Positions 32,400-41,646 of a stretch of 64,000 bases of DNA are shown in pieces. Position numbers and translations under genes: made by a program. Within the stretch, counting starts at the first letter, position 1; each line of letters starts with the position of its first letter. Location of the stretch: contig WOFQ01000004.1 in NCBI GenBank assembly GCA_012184525.1, positions 62,001 through 126,000 of the forward strand, in the 5' to 3' direction. The stretch comes from Xenoacremonium recifei. Lineage: Eukaryota; Ascomycota; Sordariomycetes; Hypocreales; Nectriaceae. The notes beneath the pieces were generated by a model that was given only the letters and a program-made list of their open reading frames with translations, ran no database searches and was not told the DNA's origin.

Positions 32400-34391
32400 T
32401 TATCCTCCAAGTGGACGTGTATTCTCAATCCAAGCCTGGACTGGGTCCCAAACTTCCGTTTGCATAGCAAAGACTTCGTCCTTCTTTACACCATACAAGT
32501 ACGGCTTCTCGTTCGCATAGCAGGCTGTCTCGGATTCCTCAGGCAGAGTCCCTTCCAGGATGAAAGCTTTGGCAATCGAATCTGTGCAGTTCGAGGTATC
32601 CCTCGAGGAATGGCCGTATCCGTGATGAGCAATAAGCCTGGCATTATCTCCCATCTCATGAAGTAATCGCCGTCCATTTCTGAGAGGCGTTGCTGGATCG
32701 TACGTCTCCGCGATTAGCAACACAGGGTGCTTGAGCGTGTTATTCAAGTCGCCCCGGTAGACCTCGGCAGGTTCGGGCCAATACTTGGTGAACTGTCGAC
32801 AGGGGAGACCATAAAAGAACCTCGGGTTGCCGGAAATCCAAGATTTGGAGGTCATGTTGGCCCATATAGGCTCATATTCTTCAAGAGATAGATGAGGCGC
32901 ATCATAAGCGTCTGCACAAATGACCAGGATTGTAAGCTCCTCCGAGGCTGGATGAGGCGAAGCCGCACAAGGCATCGTAGGATCATACTCCCAGGATCGC
33001 TCCAAGAAGGCGGTGGCAAGAGTCGAGTTGCCGTCCTCCAGCTCGAAGAGCATCTGAGCCAGGGCGGGCCAACTGAAGCTACTATAGAGGGAAGTGTAGA
33101 TTGCACCCACCAAGCCTGAATAGGTGATCATTGAAGGTCCGCTGGATTCCGAGTATCCGACCATTGGTCGCTCAATTAGTGAGTTGATAAGACTCTCCAT
33201 GCGCTCTTGAAGAGCATGGAGAGAGACAGCGCCTCCGTCCTTCGATTTGGCCAAGGCGCAGTGGTTGGGTCCAGCATTGAGGCATTCGCCGAGGAAGCCG
33301 TCATGCCAAGCGTCCGTGACATTGTCCAAAGACGCCCAACCAAAACCGGCATTCTCACGTCCATCGCGGACGTTCTCGGTTCCATCCAAGATCATACGCC
33401 CAACAGAATTGGGAAACATGTTGGCATATGTTTGTCCAATGCCAGTGCCATAGCTAACCAGGTACCCGGTCAATTCGTCTTCGTCAAGGGCAAGGCGAAT
33501 CTCTTCCATATCCCGAGCAACAAAAGATGTAGACACAAATCTTGGGAGGTCACCATGAATTTCCCAGCACGCCTTAAACAAAGCCTCGTTGTAGGCATCC
33601 ATGAGCCGCAGCTGGGCCATGGGGCTGGATACAACCTCGCGATACTGGCCGGTGAGCAAGGCCCAGCGATCGCGGTCCGCGTCGTAAGGGAAGCAGGAGA
33701 TTGCTGGGAGGCTTGCGTTGACACCTCGAGGGTCCCATCCCAGCACATCAAATATCCCATCACTGAAGCGCTTCGTGACCTGCTCGGCTCCTCGCCAGGC
33801 GTACGATGTTCCGCTGCCGCCGGGGCCGCCGGGTTCAATGATGATAGTCCTCTCACTCTTGACCCCAGCGCCCGGCTTGGATCGGCCATCCACACGCGCA
33901 AGACCAGATGCTTGGAACTTCGTGATGGCTAAACGCGCAATGCGAGAATCCGATTTGTTGGTATAATCCAGAGGAACGTCTAGATAACCACAGAGATAGA
34001 TGCCTCTTCCCCAGTACGGGTCGTTAGGACGAGGCTCCTCGGCGGTCGCGTTGCCCCAGTTCCAATGGCCTGGGTCGGGATCGTAGCGGGCGCCCCAAGT
34101 CTTCTCAGGGTTGGGCTCGCTCAGCGCAGGCGGGAGCGTCTCAGTGGTACATGGCATGAATTGGAAAGGATCGCCAGGCCTAGGAAAGCTGCCGTAGACG
34201 CCGCCATGGTGATGATGGTAGTGGTGGTGGCAGCCAGGAAACAGACGTCCCTTGATCCAGCCAAGGTCGGAAGAGGCCCGATATGCCAGCAGCAAGGCGG
34301 CCAGGCAGAAGCCCGAGATCGAGAGCCAGCGACCGACTCGCTTGACAGCGCCTTGTCGCCGTTGGATTGGCACCGGAGATGCCTTCTCCAT
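32400..34391 (-). CDS. S33-family serine aminopeptidase (tripeptidyl aminopeptidase-like), membrane anchored
   Basis: An alpha/beta-hydrolase that should release short peptides or residues from peptide N termini. Single exon, 663 residues. A basic cytosolic tail, then one membrane segment at about 22-38 (WLSISGFCLAALLLAY) suggest a type II anchor. A His run (CHHHYHHHH, 54-62) follows. Family motifs: EPGGPGGSGT (186-195, oxyanion loop), GWDPRGVN (218-225), nucleophile elbow LVSYGTGIGQTYANMFP with Ser313, acid Asp565 in YDPATP and His594 in GYGHSS. The elbow has Leu where Gly is usual two residues before Ser. The triad is complete, so the enzyme is probably active. It diverges from the S9 peptidase across 427 bp. 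Confidence 0.92.
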   Translation of the reverse strand: MEKASPVPIQRRQGAVKRVGRWLSISGFCLAALLLAYRASSDLGWIKGRLFPGCHHHYHHHHGGVYGSFPRPGDPFQFMPCTTETLPPALSEPNPEKTWGARYDPDPGHWNWGNATAEEPRPNDPYWGRGIYLCGYLDVPLDYTNKSDSRIARLAITKFQASGLARVDGRSKPGAGVKSERTIIIEPGGPGGSGTSYAWRGAEQVTKRFSDGIFDVLGWDPRGVNASLPAISCFPYDADRDRWALLTGQYREVVSSPMAQLRLMDAYNEALFKACWEIHGDLPRFVSTSFVARDMEEIRLALDEDELTGYLVSYGTGIGQTYANMFPNSVGRMILDGTENVRDGRENAGFGWASLDNVTDAWHDGFLGECLNAGPNHCALAKSKDGGAVSLHALQERMESLINSLIERPMVGYSESSGPSMITYSGLVGAIYTSLYSSFSWPALAQMLFELEDGNSTLATAFLERSWEYDPTMPCAASPHPASEELTILVICADAYDAPHLSLEEYEPIWANMTSKSWISGNPRFFYGLPCRQFTKYWPEPAEVYRGDLNNTLKHPVLLIAETYDPATPLRNGRRLLHEMGDNARLIAHHGYGHSSRDTSNCTDSIAKAFILEGTLPEESETACYANEKPYLYGVKKDEVFAMQTEVWDPVQAWIENTRPLGG

Positions 34392-34818
34392 GAGTGAGTT
34401 TTCTGTCCAAGAATCTCAATCTGTCGGGACAGATGATGTAGAAAGCAAGGATCGGGTCAGACATGCCGGCCTAACCTGCTGCCTCCAGGTTGGGAAGGAG
34501 CAGAGCCTATAAAGGTGCTTATCAAATCAGGCAATCACTAACACGACCTCGACCCCCCGCAAGTTCCAAATCGCAACTTCCTCATAGAATCAAGAAGTTG
34601 AGCATCTTCTAGGCTTCCTTTGCTTCACTTCGGCTTTGTTATTTCTCTGGGAATATCGAGCAGGGGAGCCGCGTTTCCGTGTAACAAACATTGGAGGTTA
34701 ATGCACCTCAGTCCTCACAATAAATACCCGACGCTGCCCGACCTGAGGAGGGCTGTCAAACCTCGACCCCGCCATCACTGAACGCTCTTACTCACTGCTG
34801 ATCTACCCACAACTCGCC
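34392..34818. promoter_or_regulatory. Divergent promoter of two serine peptidases
   Basis: 427 bp separate the S33 (minus) and S9 (plus) start codons. CCTATAAAGG at 34505-34514 is close to the S33 start and reads nearly the same on both strands. AATAAATA near 34719 lies about 95 bp before the S9 start. Shared control is possible. Confidence 0.5.
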
Positions 34819-36892
34819 ATGGGAGTAACAATCGCGCCCTACGGCTCTTGGAAGTCGCCTATTTCTGTGGACTCTATTGTTTCTAAAAGCAGGTCTTTTA
34901 CGTGTCCACGTGTCAATGTGAGTCTTCCGACGGATGACTTATCTCTTCCGCTGTAGCTTCATGTGCTGACCGTTTGCTCGCCTGACCACCATAGCCTCGA
35001 ACAGGACGAGCCTTCTATATTGAGTCGCGAGAAGAGACAGGCGGAAAGACCATCACAGAGATTACGAAGGATGGGCTGAAGGATATCTTGCCCGCGGAAT
35101 ATAGCCCTACCAACACAGTCTACGAGTACGGTGGTTCCGCCATGGATGTCCTGCCCGATGACCGGATTGTATTCTCCAACAAGGACAACACACTCCATAT
35201 CCTGGACCCAGACACAGGAAAAGTATCCCCCTTAGCCAGCGGTGGGAAGCTGCGATATTCCAATCCTGACGCGAACGCATCGGCTCCGTGGGTATTGGCC
35301 GTGGAAGAAGACCACGAAAACGACACCCCCTATGGCGTACGCAATTATGTTGTGGCAATCAACACTGAAACGTCAAAAGTCAAGCGTGTGCTTGACACAG
35401 CTGACTTCTACTTTACTCCAGTATTCAGCCCCGATGGAAAGAAATTGGCTTGGACTGAATGGAACCATCCAGCCCTGCCTTTTGACGCATCTAAGCTGTA
35501 CTGGGCAGACTGGTCACCGGAGGGGTCGGTCACCAATGTCAAGCTCATTTCAGGATCGAAGCGAGAGGGTGCTGCTGAGCCTCGATGGGGACCGGACGGG
35601 TCTCTATTCTTCGGCCAAGAGACGAAAGGATTTCGTCGACTCTTCAGAATTCGGCCCGGAACCGAAGAGCCTATTGAGGTTGAGCTGAAGGGGCTGGACG
35701 AAGCCGAGTTTGCGGAGATTCGGTGGTTTCAGGGCAGGTAGGTCTTCGTTTCCACTGTGGCAACCTCAGAACTGATCAGTCCAGCCATACTTATGCTCCC
35801 TTGACCGAGAAACACGTGGTTGCTGTTGCTGTTACCCACGGCGTTGTACAAGTCATCTCAATTGACCTTGAGAGCGGTACATGGCGGCCTCTCGCGGATT
35901 CAAAGCTCCTCGGTGAGGTCATGTTTGACTCCATGTATCGGCTGTCAGACTCTTCATTCCTTGTCATCGGCAGTGGTACGACCAATTCTTTGACTCTTTT
36001 CAAGATCGAGATTGGTGACTCGCCTGAATCTGACAAGATCGAAACGATTCGTAAATCGACGGAAGAGGACTTTCCCGATTCGATTTACTCGATCCCTGAA
36101 GTTGTGCATCTCAGATCCAAAGGAGCACCGTCTAGAGACATTTACGGTTTCTTATGGATGCCGCATAACCCTGACTATGCGGCTCCAGATGGCGACCTCC
36201 CGCCTCTGATTGTTCTCTCGCATGGCGGCCCTACTGCGTACATGGGTTCGGGTCTCAAGCTGAGGGTCCAGTATTTCACTTCGCGAGGGTATGCGTGCTT
36301 TGCCCTGAATCACGCAGGCTCGACAGGATACGGAAGAGAGTACCGCGAGGCTCTGTTCAGCAACTGGGGCATTATCGATTCAGATGATGCAGCAGAGTGT
36401 GCTCAGCATCTCGTTTCCGCAGGTAGAATCAAGCCTGACGGAGTTGGTATTACTGGAGCCAGTGCTGGGGGTTACAACACTCTGCAATCGCTGGTTCGAC
36501 ACCCCGAGATCTTCTCTGGCGGAGTATGCCTTTCTGGCGTCAGCGATATCAAGCGTCTGGACGAATCGACACACAAGCTTGAATCCGACTACACGTTTCA
36601 CCTGGTACTGACACCGGAGTCAACCGAGGAGGACAAGAAGAGAATCTACCGTGAGCGAAGCCCCCTATTCAATGCGGAGAGAATCAAATCACCACTGCTG
36701 TTACTCCATGGCGCGCAGGACTTTGTGGTGCCTCTTGATCAGGCGGAGGTGATGGCGAAGGCGATTCGGGACAATGGCGGCGATGTGAAGCTTATAGTCA
36801 AGGATGATGAAGCGCACGGGTTTTTCAAACCGGAAAATGTGAAGGTGCACCTGATAGAGGAGGAAAAGTGGTGGCAGAAGACATTGTTGTAG
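34819..36892 (+). CDS. S9-family acylaminoacyl/prolyl-oligopeptidase-type peptidase, three exons
   Basis: A cytosolic oligopeptidase with a beta-propeller and a C-terminal alpha/beta-hydrolase domain. Exons are 34819-34917, 34995-35737 and 35785-36892; introns are 77 and 47 bp. The second acceptor is the CCAG at 35781-35784; the CAG just before it breaks the frame. The product is 649 residues without signal peptide. The propeller (about 30-400) has TPVFSPDGKKLAWTEW and a DEAEFAEIRW blade. The catalytic domain has SHGGPT near 436-441, GASAGGYNTL with Ser507, GAQDFVVP with Asp593 and DEAHGFF with His625. The order Ser-Asp-His and spacing match family S9. It probably trims peptides or removes blocked N-terminal residues. 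Confidence 0.93.
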
Positions 36893-37472
36893 ACGGTAAA
36901 TGGACGACATCTACGAGTTCAAAGAGAGCTAGACACGTTAGTTGAAAGGAGAGAATCCTGACTCCTTGCAGGTTACTCATGCGATTGAGTTCTGAGTTTT
37001 GTCGTTGTGGTGTGTGGTGACTCTCAACTCACTTAGATACAGAATACCCCATGACTGTTCTGAGACTGTGTAAGGTCTCAATTTCAATTTCGAGTTCTTC
37101 TTCTCGGTTAGAACTTCCCTCTCTTACGAAGACCTCCATTCCCAGAACGGGAAAACTGCCAGCCCACCTGCGGGCCGCTCATAATTTTGCCCAAAACAGG
37201 CAACCCTCCACCAACACGAATGCGCGCTTATTCGACGCCTCGCTCGCGATATCTCTCTCTGGGGCAAGCTGTCTTGCGAAATCCGCAGGGTCTGTGGGCC
37301 GTCGGGAGAGCCATTGGCGAATGGATAGCGATGCGATTCGGACTTGTTCGGGGACTACTCGAGTTGGACCCCAGAAGAGATGTCCGGCTTTACAAAAGCT
37401 GTTCTGATGTTGAACAGACTTTGCTTTCTGTATCTCTGAACCCTGTATCCTGAAGAGTCCAACGAAGACATC
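36893..37472. other. Intergenic, amine oxidase promoter
   Basis: A 580-bp spacer between the S9 peptidase end and the amine oxidase start. No supported gene; short frames at 37051-37453 have no motif. Confidence 0.45.
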
Positions 37473-38975
37473 ATGGCTGCTTCAATCCGACATCGGAGCC
37501 TCGCCTCGCGGCCCAAGCCCGCCTCCTCGGCGCAAGTCATTGTCGTCGGCGCCGGCCTCAGCGGTCTCCAGACGGCGTATGAGCTTCAACAGGCGGGCAT
37601 CTCGTGTCTTGTCCTTGAAGCCCAGGAACGACTCGGAGGACGACTCCGATCAGTGCCTTGCGCGGGCGGGAAGGGCGTGGCCGACTTTGGAGGAGCCTGG
37701 ATCGATGCCGTCCACCAGCCCCGAGCCACGGCTCTCGTGCGCCAACTGGGTATTGAGATGGTCTCTGAGCACAGCGAGGGTGAAGCCGTGATGCAAGGCG
37801 CTGGGCGGTTCAAGTATGGCGAGGTGCCTCCTGTAAGTTGCTCTTCACACGAGAACCACAACATCAGGATAACTAATTTGTATCTCCTACAGTTCGACGA
37901 AGAAGACCAGCGCTCCTACGCCCGCGTCCTGGACAACATCGAAGGCCTCTCCCAGCGCGTCGACCTCAACAACCCAACCGCCATGCTCCCCAACTACGGC
38001 TCTATGACCGTCCTCGACCTCGTCCGCGCCCACGGCGCCACGTTCACCATCCAACGCCTTGCTTCCGCCTGGACATCCACCCTATTCGGCGTTGCGGCTG
38101 ACTCTATCAGTGCGCTATACTTCCTGCTCTGCGTCAAGACAGCTGGCGGTCTGCGAACTGCGCTTGATACATCCCCTCGAGGCTCGCGCCGACTGCGTTT
38201 CCGTCGCGGCGCGCAGGAGCTGGTTGGCGCGCTGGCGGAGGAGCTTGTGCCGGGAAGTGTGATGCTCGGCCAGGCCGTGCGGTGGGTGGATCGGACGTCG
38301 GGTGATCGCGTGGTGTTGACCACGGAGAGCGGCGAGGTGTTTCAATGTGAGCGTGTGGTGCTCGCGGTGCCGACTTCGGGGTATGCGGATATCGAGTTCA
38401 GTCCGGCGCTGGGCGAGGAGAAGGAGTGCTTGCAGACGGGTGAGAGGCAGGGCTTCTACGGGGAGGTTGTGATGGTGTTTGATAAGCCGTGGTGGCGGGA
38501 TGCTGGGCTCAGCGGGTTGACGCAGAGCGTTGAGGGGCCAGTATGGGAGACACGAGACTCGTCAAACGACATAGATGGCGTCTATTCGCTGACTTGCGTT
38601 GTTGCCGGGGAGTCTGGCCGGGGCCTCTTCAGTGTCTGCCGATGCCAGCGCCGCCAACGCATCATCAACCACCTAACCTCCCTACTGGGCGAGCTGCCGT
38701 CGCCGCCGCTGGAGATGCTGGAGACGAACTGGGCCGAGGACGGAGACTTCTCGCGCCATGTGCCTTGCCCGGCTGTCCTCGCGGAGCATCTGAACAGCGG
38801 CGGCGCGGAGGACCAGTGGGCGGCTGAGGGGAGCGTGCACTTTGTAGGCGCGGAGGCAAGCCATGTGTGGCGAGGACATGTTGAGGGTGCGTTGGCGGCG
38901 GGCAGTCGAGGGGCTGCGGAAGTGGTGATGGCCTTGAGGCCGGTGGAGGAGGAGTTATTGGCTCCGAGACTGTGA
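37473..38975 (+). CDS. FAD-dependent amine oxidase (MAO-like), two exons
   Basis: This flavoenzyme should oxidise an amine to an aldehyde or imine with release of peroxide. Exons are 37473-37832 and 37893-38975. The 60-bp intron (GTAAGT, branch AACTAAT, TACAG) is a multiple of three and lacks stops, so the frame also reads through it. The spliced product is 480 residues. The ADP-binding fold VIVVGAGLSGLQTAYEL (22-38) ends in LVLEAQERLGGR. The signature near the C terminus is SVHFVGAEASHVWRGHVEGA. The usual Cys that binds FAD covalently in the GCY motif of monoamine oxidases is missing, so FAD is probably non-covalent. The chain ends APRL; Pro-Arg-Leu fits a loose peroxisomal PTS1. Substrate unknown. 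Confidence 0.9.
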   Translation: MAASIRHRSLASRPKPASSAQVIVVGAGLSGLQTAYELQQAGISCLVLEAQERLGGRLRSVPCAGGKGVADFGGAWIDAVHQPRATALVRQLGIEMVSEHSEGEAVMQGAGRFKYGEVPPVSCSSHENHNIRITNLYLLQFDEEDQRSYARVLDNIEGLSQRVDLNNPTAMLPNYGSMTVLDLVRAHGATFTIQRLASAWTSTLFGVAADSISALYFLLCVKTAGGLRTALDTSPRGSRRLRFRRGAQELVGALAEELVPGSVMLGQAVRWVDRTSGDRVVLTTESGEVFQCERVVLAVPTSGYADIEFSPALGEEKECLQTGERQGFYGEVVMVFDKPWWRDAGLSGLTQSVEGPVWETRDSSNDIDGVYSLTCVVAGESGRGLFSVCRCQRRQRIINHLTSLLGELPSPPLEMLETNWAEDGDFSRHVPCPAVLAEHLNSGGAEDQWAAEGSVHFVGAEASHVWRGHVEGALAAGSRGAAEVVMALRPVEEELLAPRL

Positions 38976-39058
38976 GGGAGCAGACATGGATCATCATGGC
39001 ACACTGGCCCTGGATATTAAAATTGCTTGCTCATAACTACTTAAGAGGATATATCATT

Positions 39059-40109
39059 TCATCGTCTCCCGTCAATGGCGCCCCCTGACTTCCACACCTC
39101 GTACTGAAAGTCCGGCTGGAACTCCGTATACAGCGTCACCGAGTCCGCGTTGAACTCATACGTATACTTGGCCTCCTCCTCATGCACAAACGCCTTCTCC
39201 AGCCCAGCACTCTCCACCAACAACTGCACCTCACAGCTCCTCTCCATCAGCGTAAACAAATACGCCGCCTCATCCACCGTGCCCCCCGCCGTCAACAGCC
39301 CGTGATTCTGCAGGATTGCCGTCCGCGCCACCGGGCCCAACGCCTCGGCAATGCGCTCCCCCTCGTCGGCCTCCAGCGCCACGCCCCCGAAGCTCGAGTA
39401 CACGCTCTGGTTGGCGCGGTAGAACATGCATGCGTCCTGGTTGAGCATCTCGAGCGGTCGCCCGAAGGCTGACCATGCCTTGCCGTAGACGGAGTGTGCG
39501 TGGCAGGCGGCGTGCACATCGGGGCGGGCGCGGTGGATGGCTGAATGGATCATGAAGCCGGCGGCGTTGACGGCGGCGCGGTTCCCGCCGATGACCTGGC
39601 CCTGCTCATCGATGTGCACCATGTCGGCCGCTGTGAGCATGCCGAAGTGCTTTCCCAACCTGGGGCATGTTAGCACTGATATTGTCCAAGTGTCGGAGCA
39701 CTCACGGGTTGATCCAGAAGGTCTCCGGGTCGACAGGATCCCGCACACTGATGTGGCCGGCCGCGCCCTCGGTGAAGCCCTTGCGCGCAAACACCCGGAA
39801 CGCGCCAGCGAGGTGCTCCAGCTGCCACTGCCGCTTCTCATACGGGTCCTCGAAGGTCGGGATGCCGGGATAGGGGATGCCGCCCGTCGCTACAGCCGCG
39901 AACAGCTTGTTCTCCTCGGCTTGGGCGGCGGCGTGCGCGGGGATGGCGATGGTGGCCTCGCCGGCGCTGGTGGAGGCGTTCCGGACGAGAGGCCGGCGAG
40001 TTGCGGCCGGCTTGAGTGTTGTGGTTGTGGTCAGCGGGCGGGAGAGCGTCTTGGTGGTTGTCAAGCGACGGAGTGCCGCCGCGGGCCTCCAGCACTTGGT
40101 TGCCAACAT
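39059..40109 (-). CDS. Class II aldolase/adducin-family protein, two exons
   Basis: Exons are 40109-39706 and 39659-39059; the 46-bp intron (GTGAGT...CCAG) joins WINP to LGKHFGM. The product is 334 residues. The first 45 residues are rich in Arg/Thr and lack acids, like a mitochondrial presequence; I start at MLATKCWRP because the Met 22 codons upstream adds an acidic stretch. The fold starts near EKRQWQLEHLAGAFRV and has GHISVRDP. Metal ligands are likely His188 and His190 (HAACHAHSVYG) and His254 (LQNHGLL). The family includes aldolases, epimerases and dehydratases acting on small sugars or hydroxy acids. It converges with the amine oxidase with only 83 bp between their ends. Substrate unknown. 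Confidence 0.88.
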
Positions 40110-41646
40110 GATGCAGGGCCAGCAGCAATGCAGAGGAAGTGTTGAAGATGGACGGTTCTCCTCGTCAACTCTCATATACCGTTAGCTCTTCCCCCGGACC
40201 GGTCGCCGATCTCTAGACCCGGGAGGCTCTTGCCGGTCGCCATTTGTAGTTTCGCTCTATCGGACTTGACCTCGTCTCTGCCTGCCTCCCCCGCTCTCCG
40301 CCGCCGCTGAGGGGGGGAATGCGAACCTAAGAATGGTTCTTGGAGGAGGGTCTAGTTCGTGGGGGGTTTGGACCAATCTGATAGCTGCTATTGAGCCAAT
40401 GTTAATAAGGAGAAGCCGGGAATAGGTCCGGCGGAAATAGATCGCTGCTGATAGCAATGTGACTTGTGTGCTTGCTCCACCTTGTATAAGACAAGGCAAG
40501 GCAAGACAAGTATAAGGCGTTGGCCGTGGCACGAAGAATAGTCAGTTTACCTGATGGCCTGTTATCCAATGCTTGTTAGAACTAGGAGTAATCCTCCGAC
40601 TTTGCAGCTTCTCGAATAAAGGTCCATGCCAGCTATGATATAGACTATAGTTCCATTGAGCACCCCATCAATTATGGTGTTAGAGTTGGATGCCTCACAT
40701 ATTGTCTCAGGAGCGGAAACAAAACCCTTTGAGCTCTCTTTCAGAGAGACTTAGTGTGAGTTTTTGAGCGAAAGCCTTTCGGAAAAACTTTATCAGCTAT
40801 GGCTTCATATTGAAGTATAAGCATTTGTCGGGAAACCCCATCACGTCCCCTTTCTGCTTCATTAAGACAACCCGTGGTCAATATGATGGCCTTCATCTCA
40901 TGGATCGACATAGTTTAAATCCTAGCAAGGTCTCATTCGACGACTCAATCGTCGGTACATAATCCGAAACTCCCGTGCTCAATAGTCAGCCCATGGCACT
41001 GGGACTCCATACTATACGAGAGCCTTAACCTCCCTAGCTGTCAAACAAGGGGCCTAGAAACCTCTCGAAACCTCGTATAAATGTTAAGTTTTCCTTCCCG
41101 TCGATCCTGGAACCATTTCGTTTACCTCCAGAAAACACTCTTGAAACTGCCGCGCCAGTCAAGATCCTCCGATACGCTGAATCGTGGTTCGGCAAGGCGG
41201 GACCCCAAGATTTGCGGACCGGGGGCTGAAACACCAGAACCTGGCATCGTGAGCCCCTCGCCTGCTCGCTGTCTGATGTAAAATGAGATTCGACCCCATC
41301 CAAACCCAAAAGCCTAAACAACGAATTCTCCGGCTGGGCAGTCGAGTTTTTCCACCGCTTGGCTCTGTTCATGACGCATGGCCAAGAGCCGCCCCTGAGG
41401 GGCTTGCTGACGGGACCGAGTGGTCGTGAGATGTTAAAGAGTTGATCGTGGCCCAGTGGCTGCGATGGCAGGAAAGAGGTGAGAGCTTCAAGTCCGCCAG
41501 TGGTTCTGGACATTCGATCTTTTTTTGTTTCTTTCATTGGGAGTTTATCCCATCTTCCGTTCTTTGATCCAACTTTGACAGTCACTGTGCTTTACAGCAA
41601 TCCCATTCTTTAGACAGCCTCTTGTTCGTCCTCTCTTTTACCCGCG
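40110..41646. other. Intergenic, divergent promoter
   Basis: A 1.5-kb spacer between the class II aldolase start and the secreted protein start. A 183-codon minus-strand frame at 41034-41585 has no motif and I do not support it. A short GACAAGGCAAGGCAAGACAAG run lies at 40491-40511. Confidence 0.4.
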
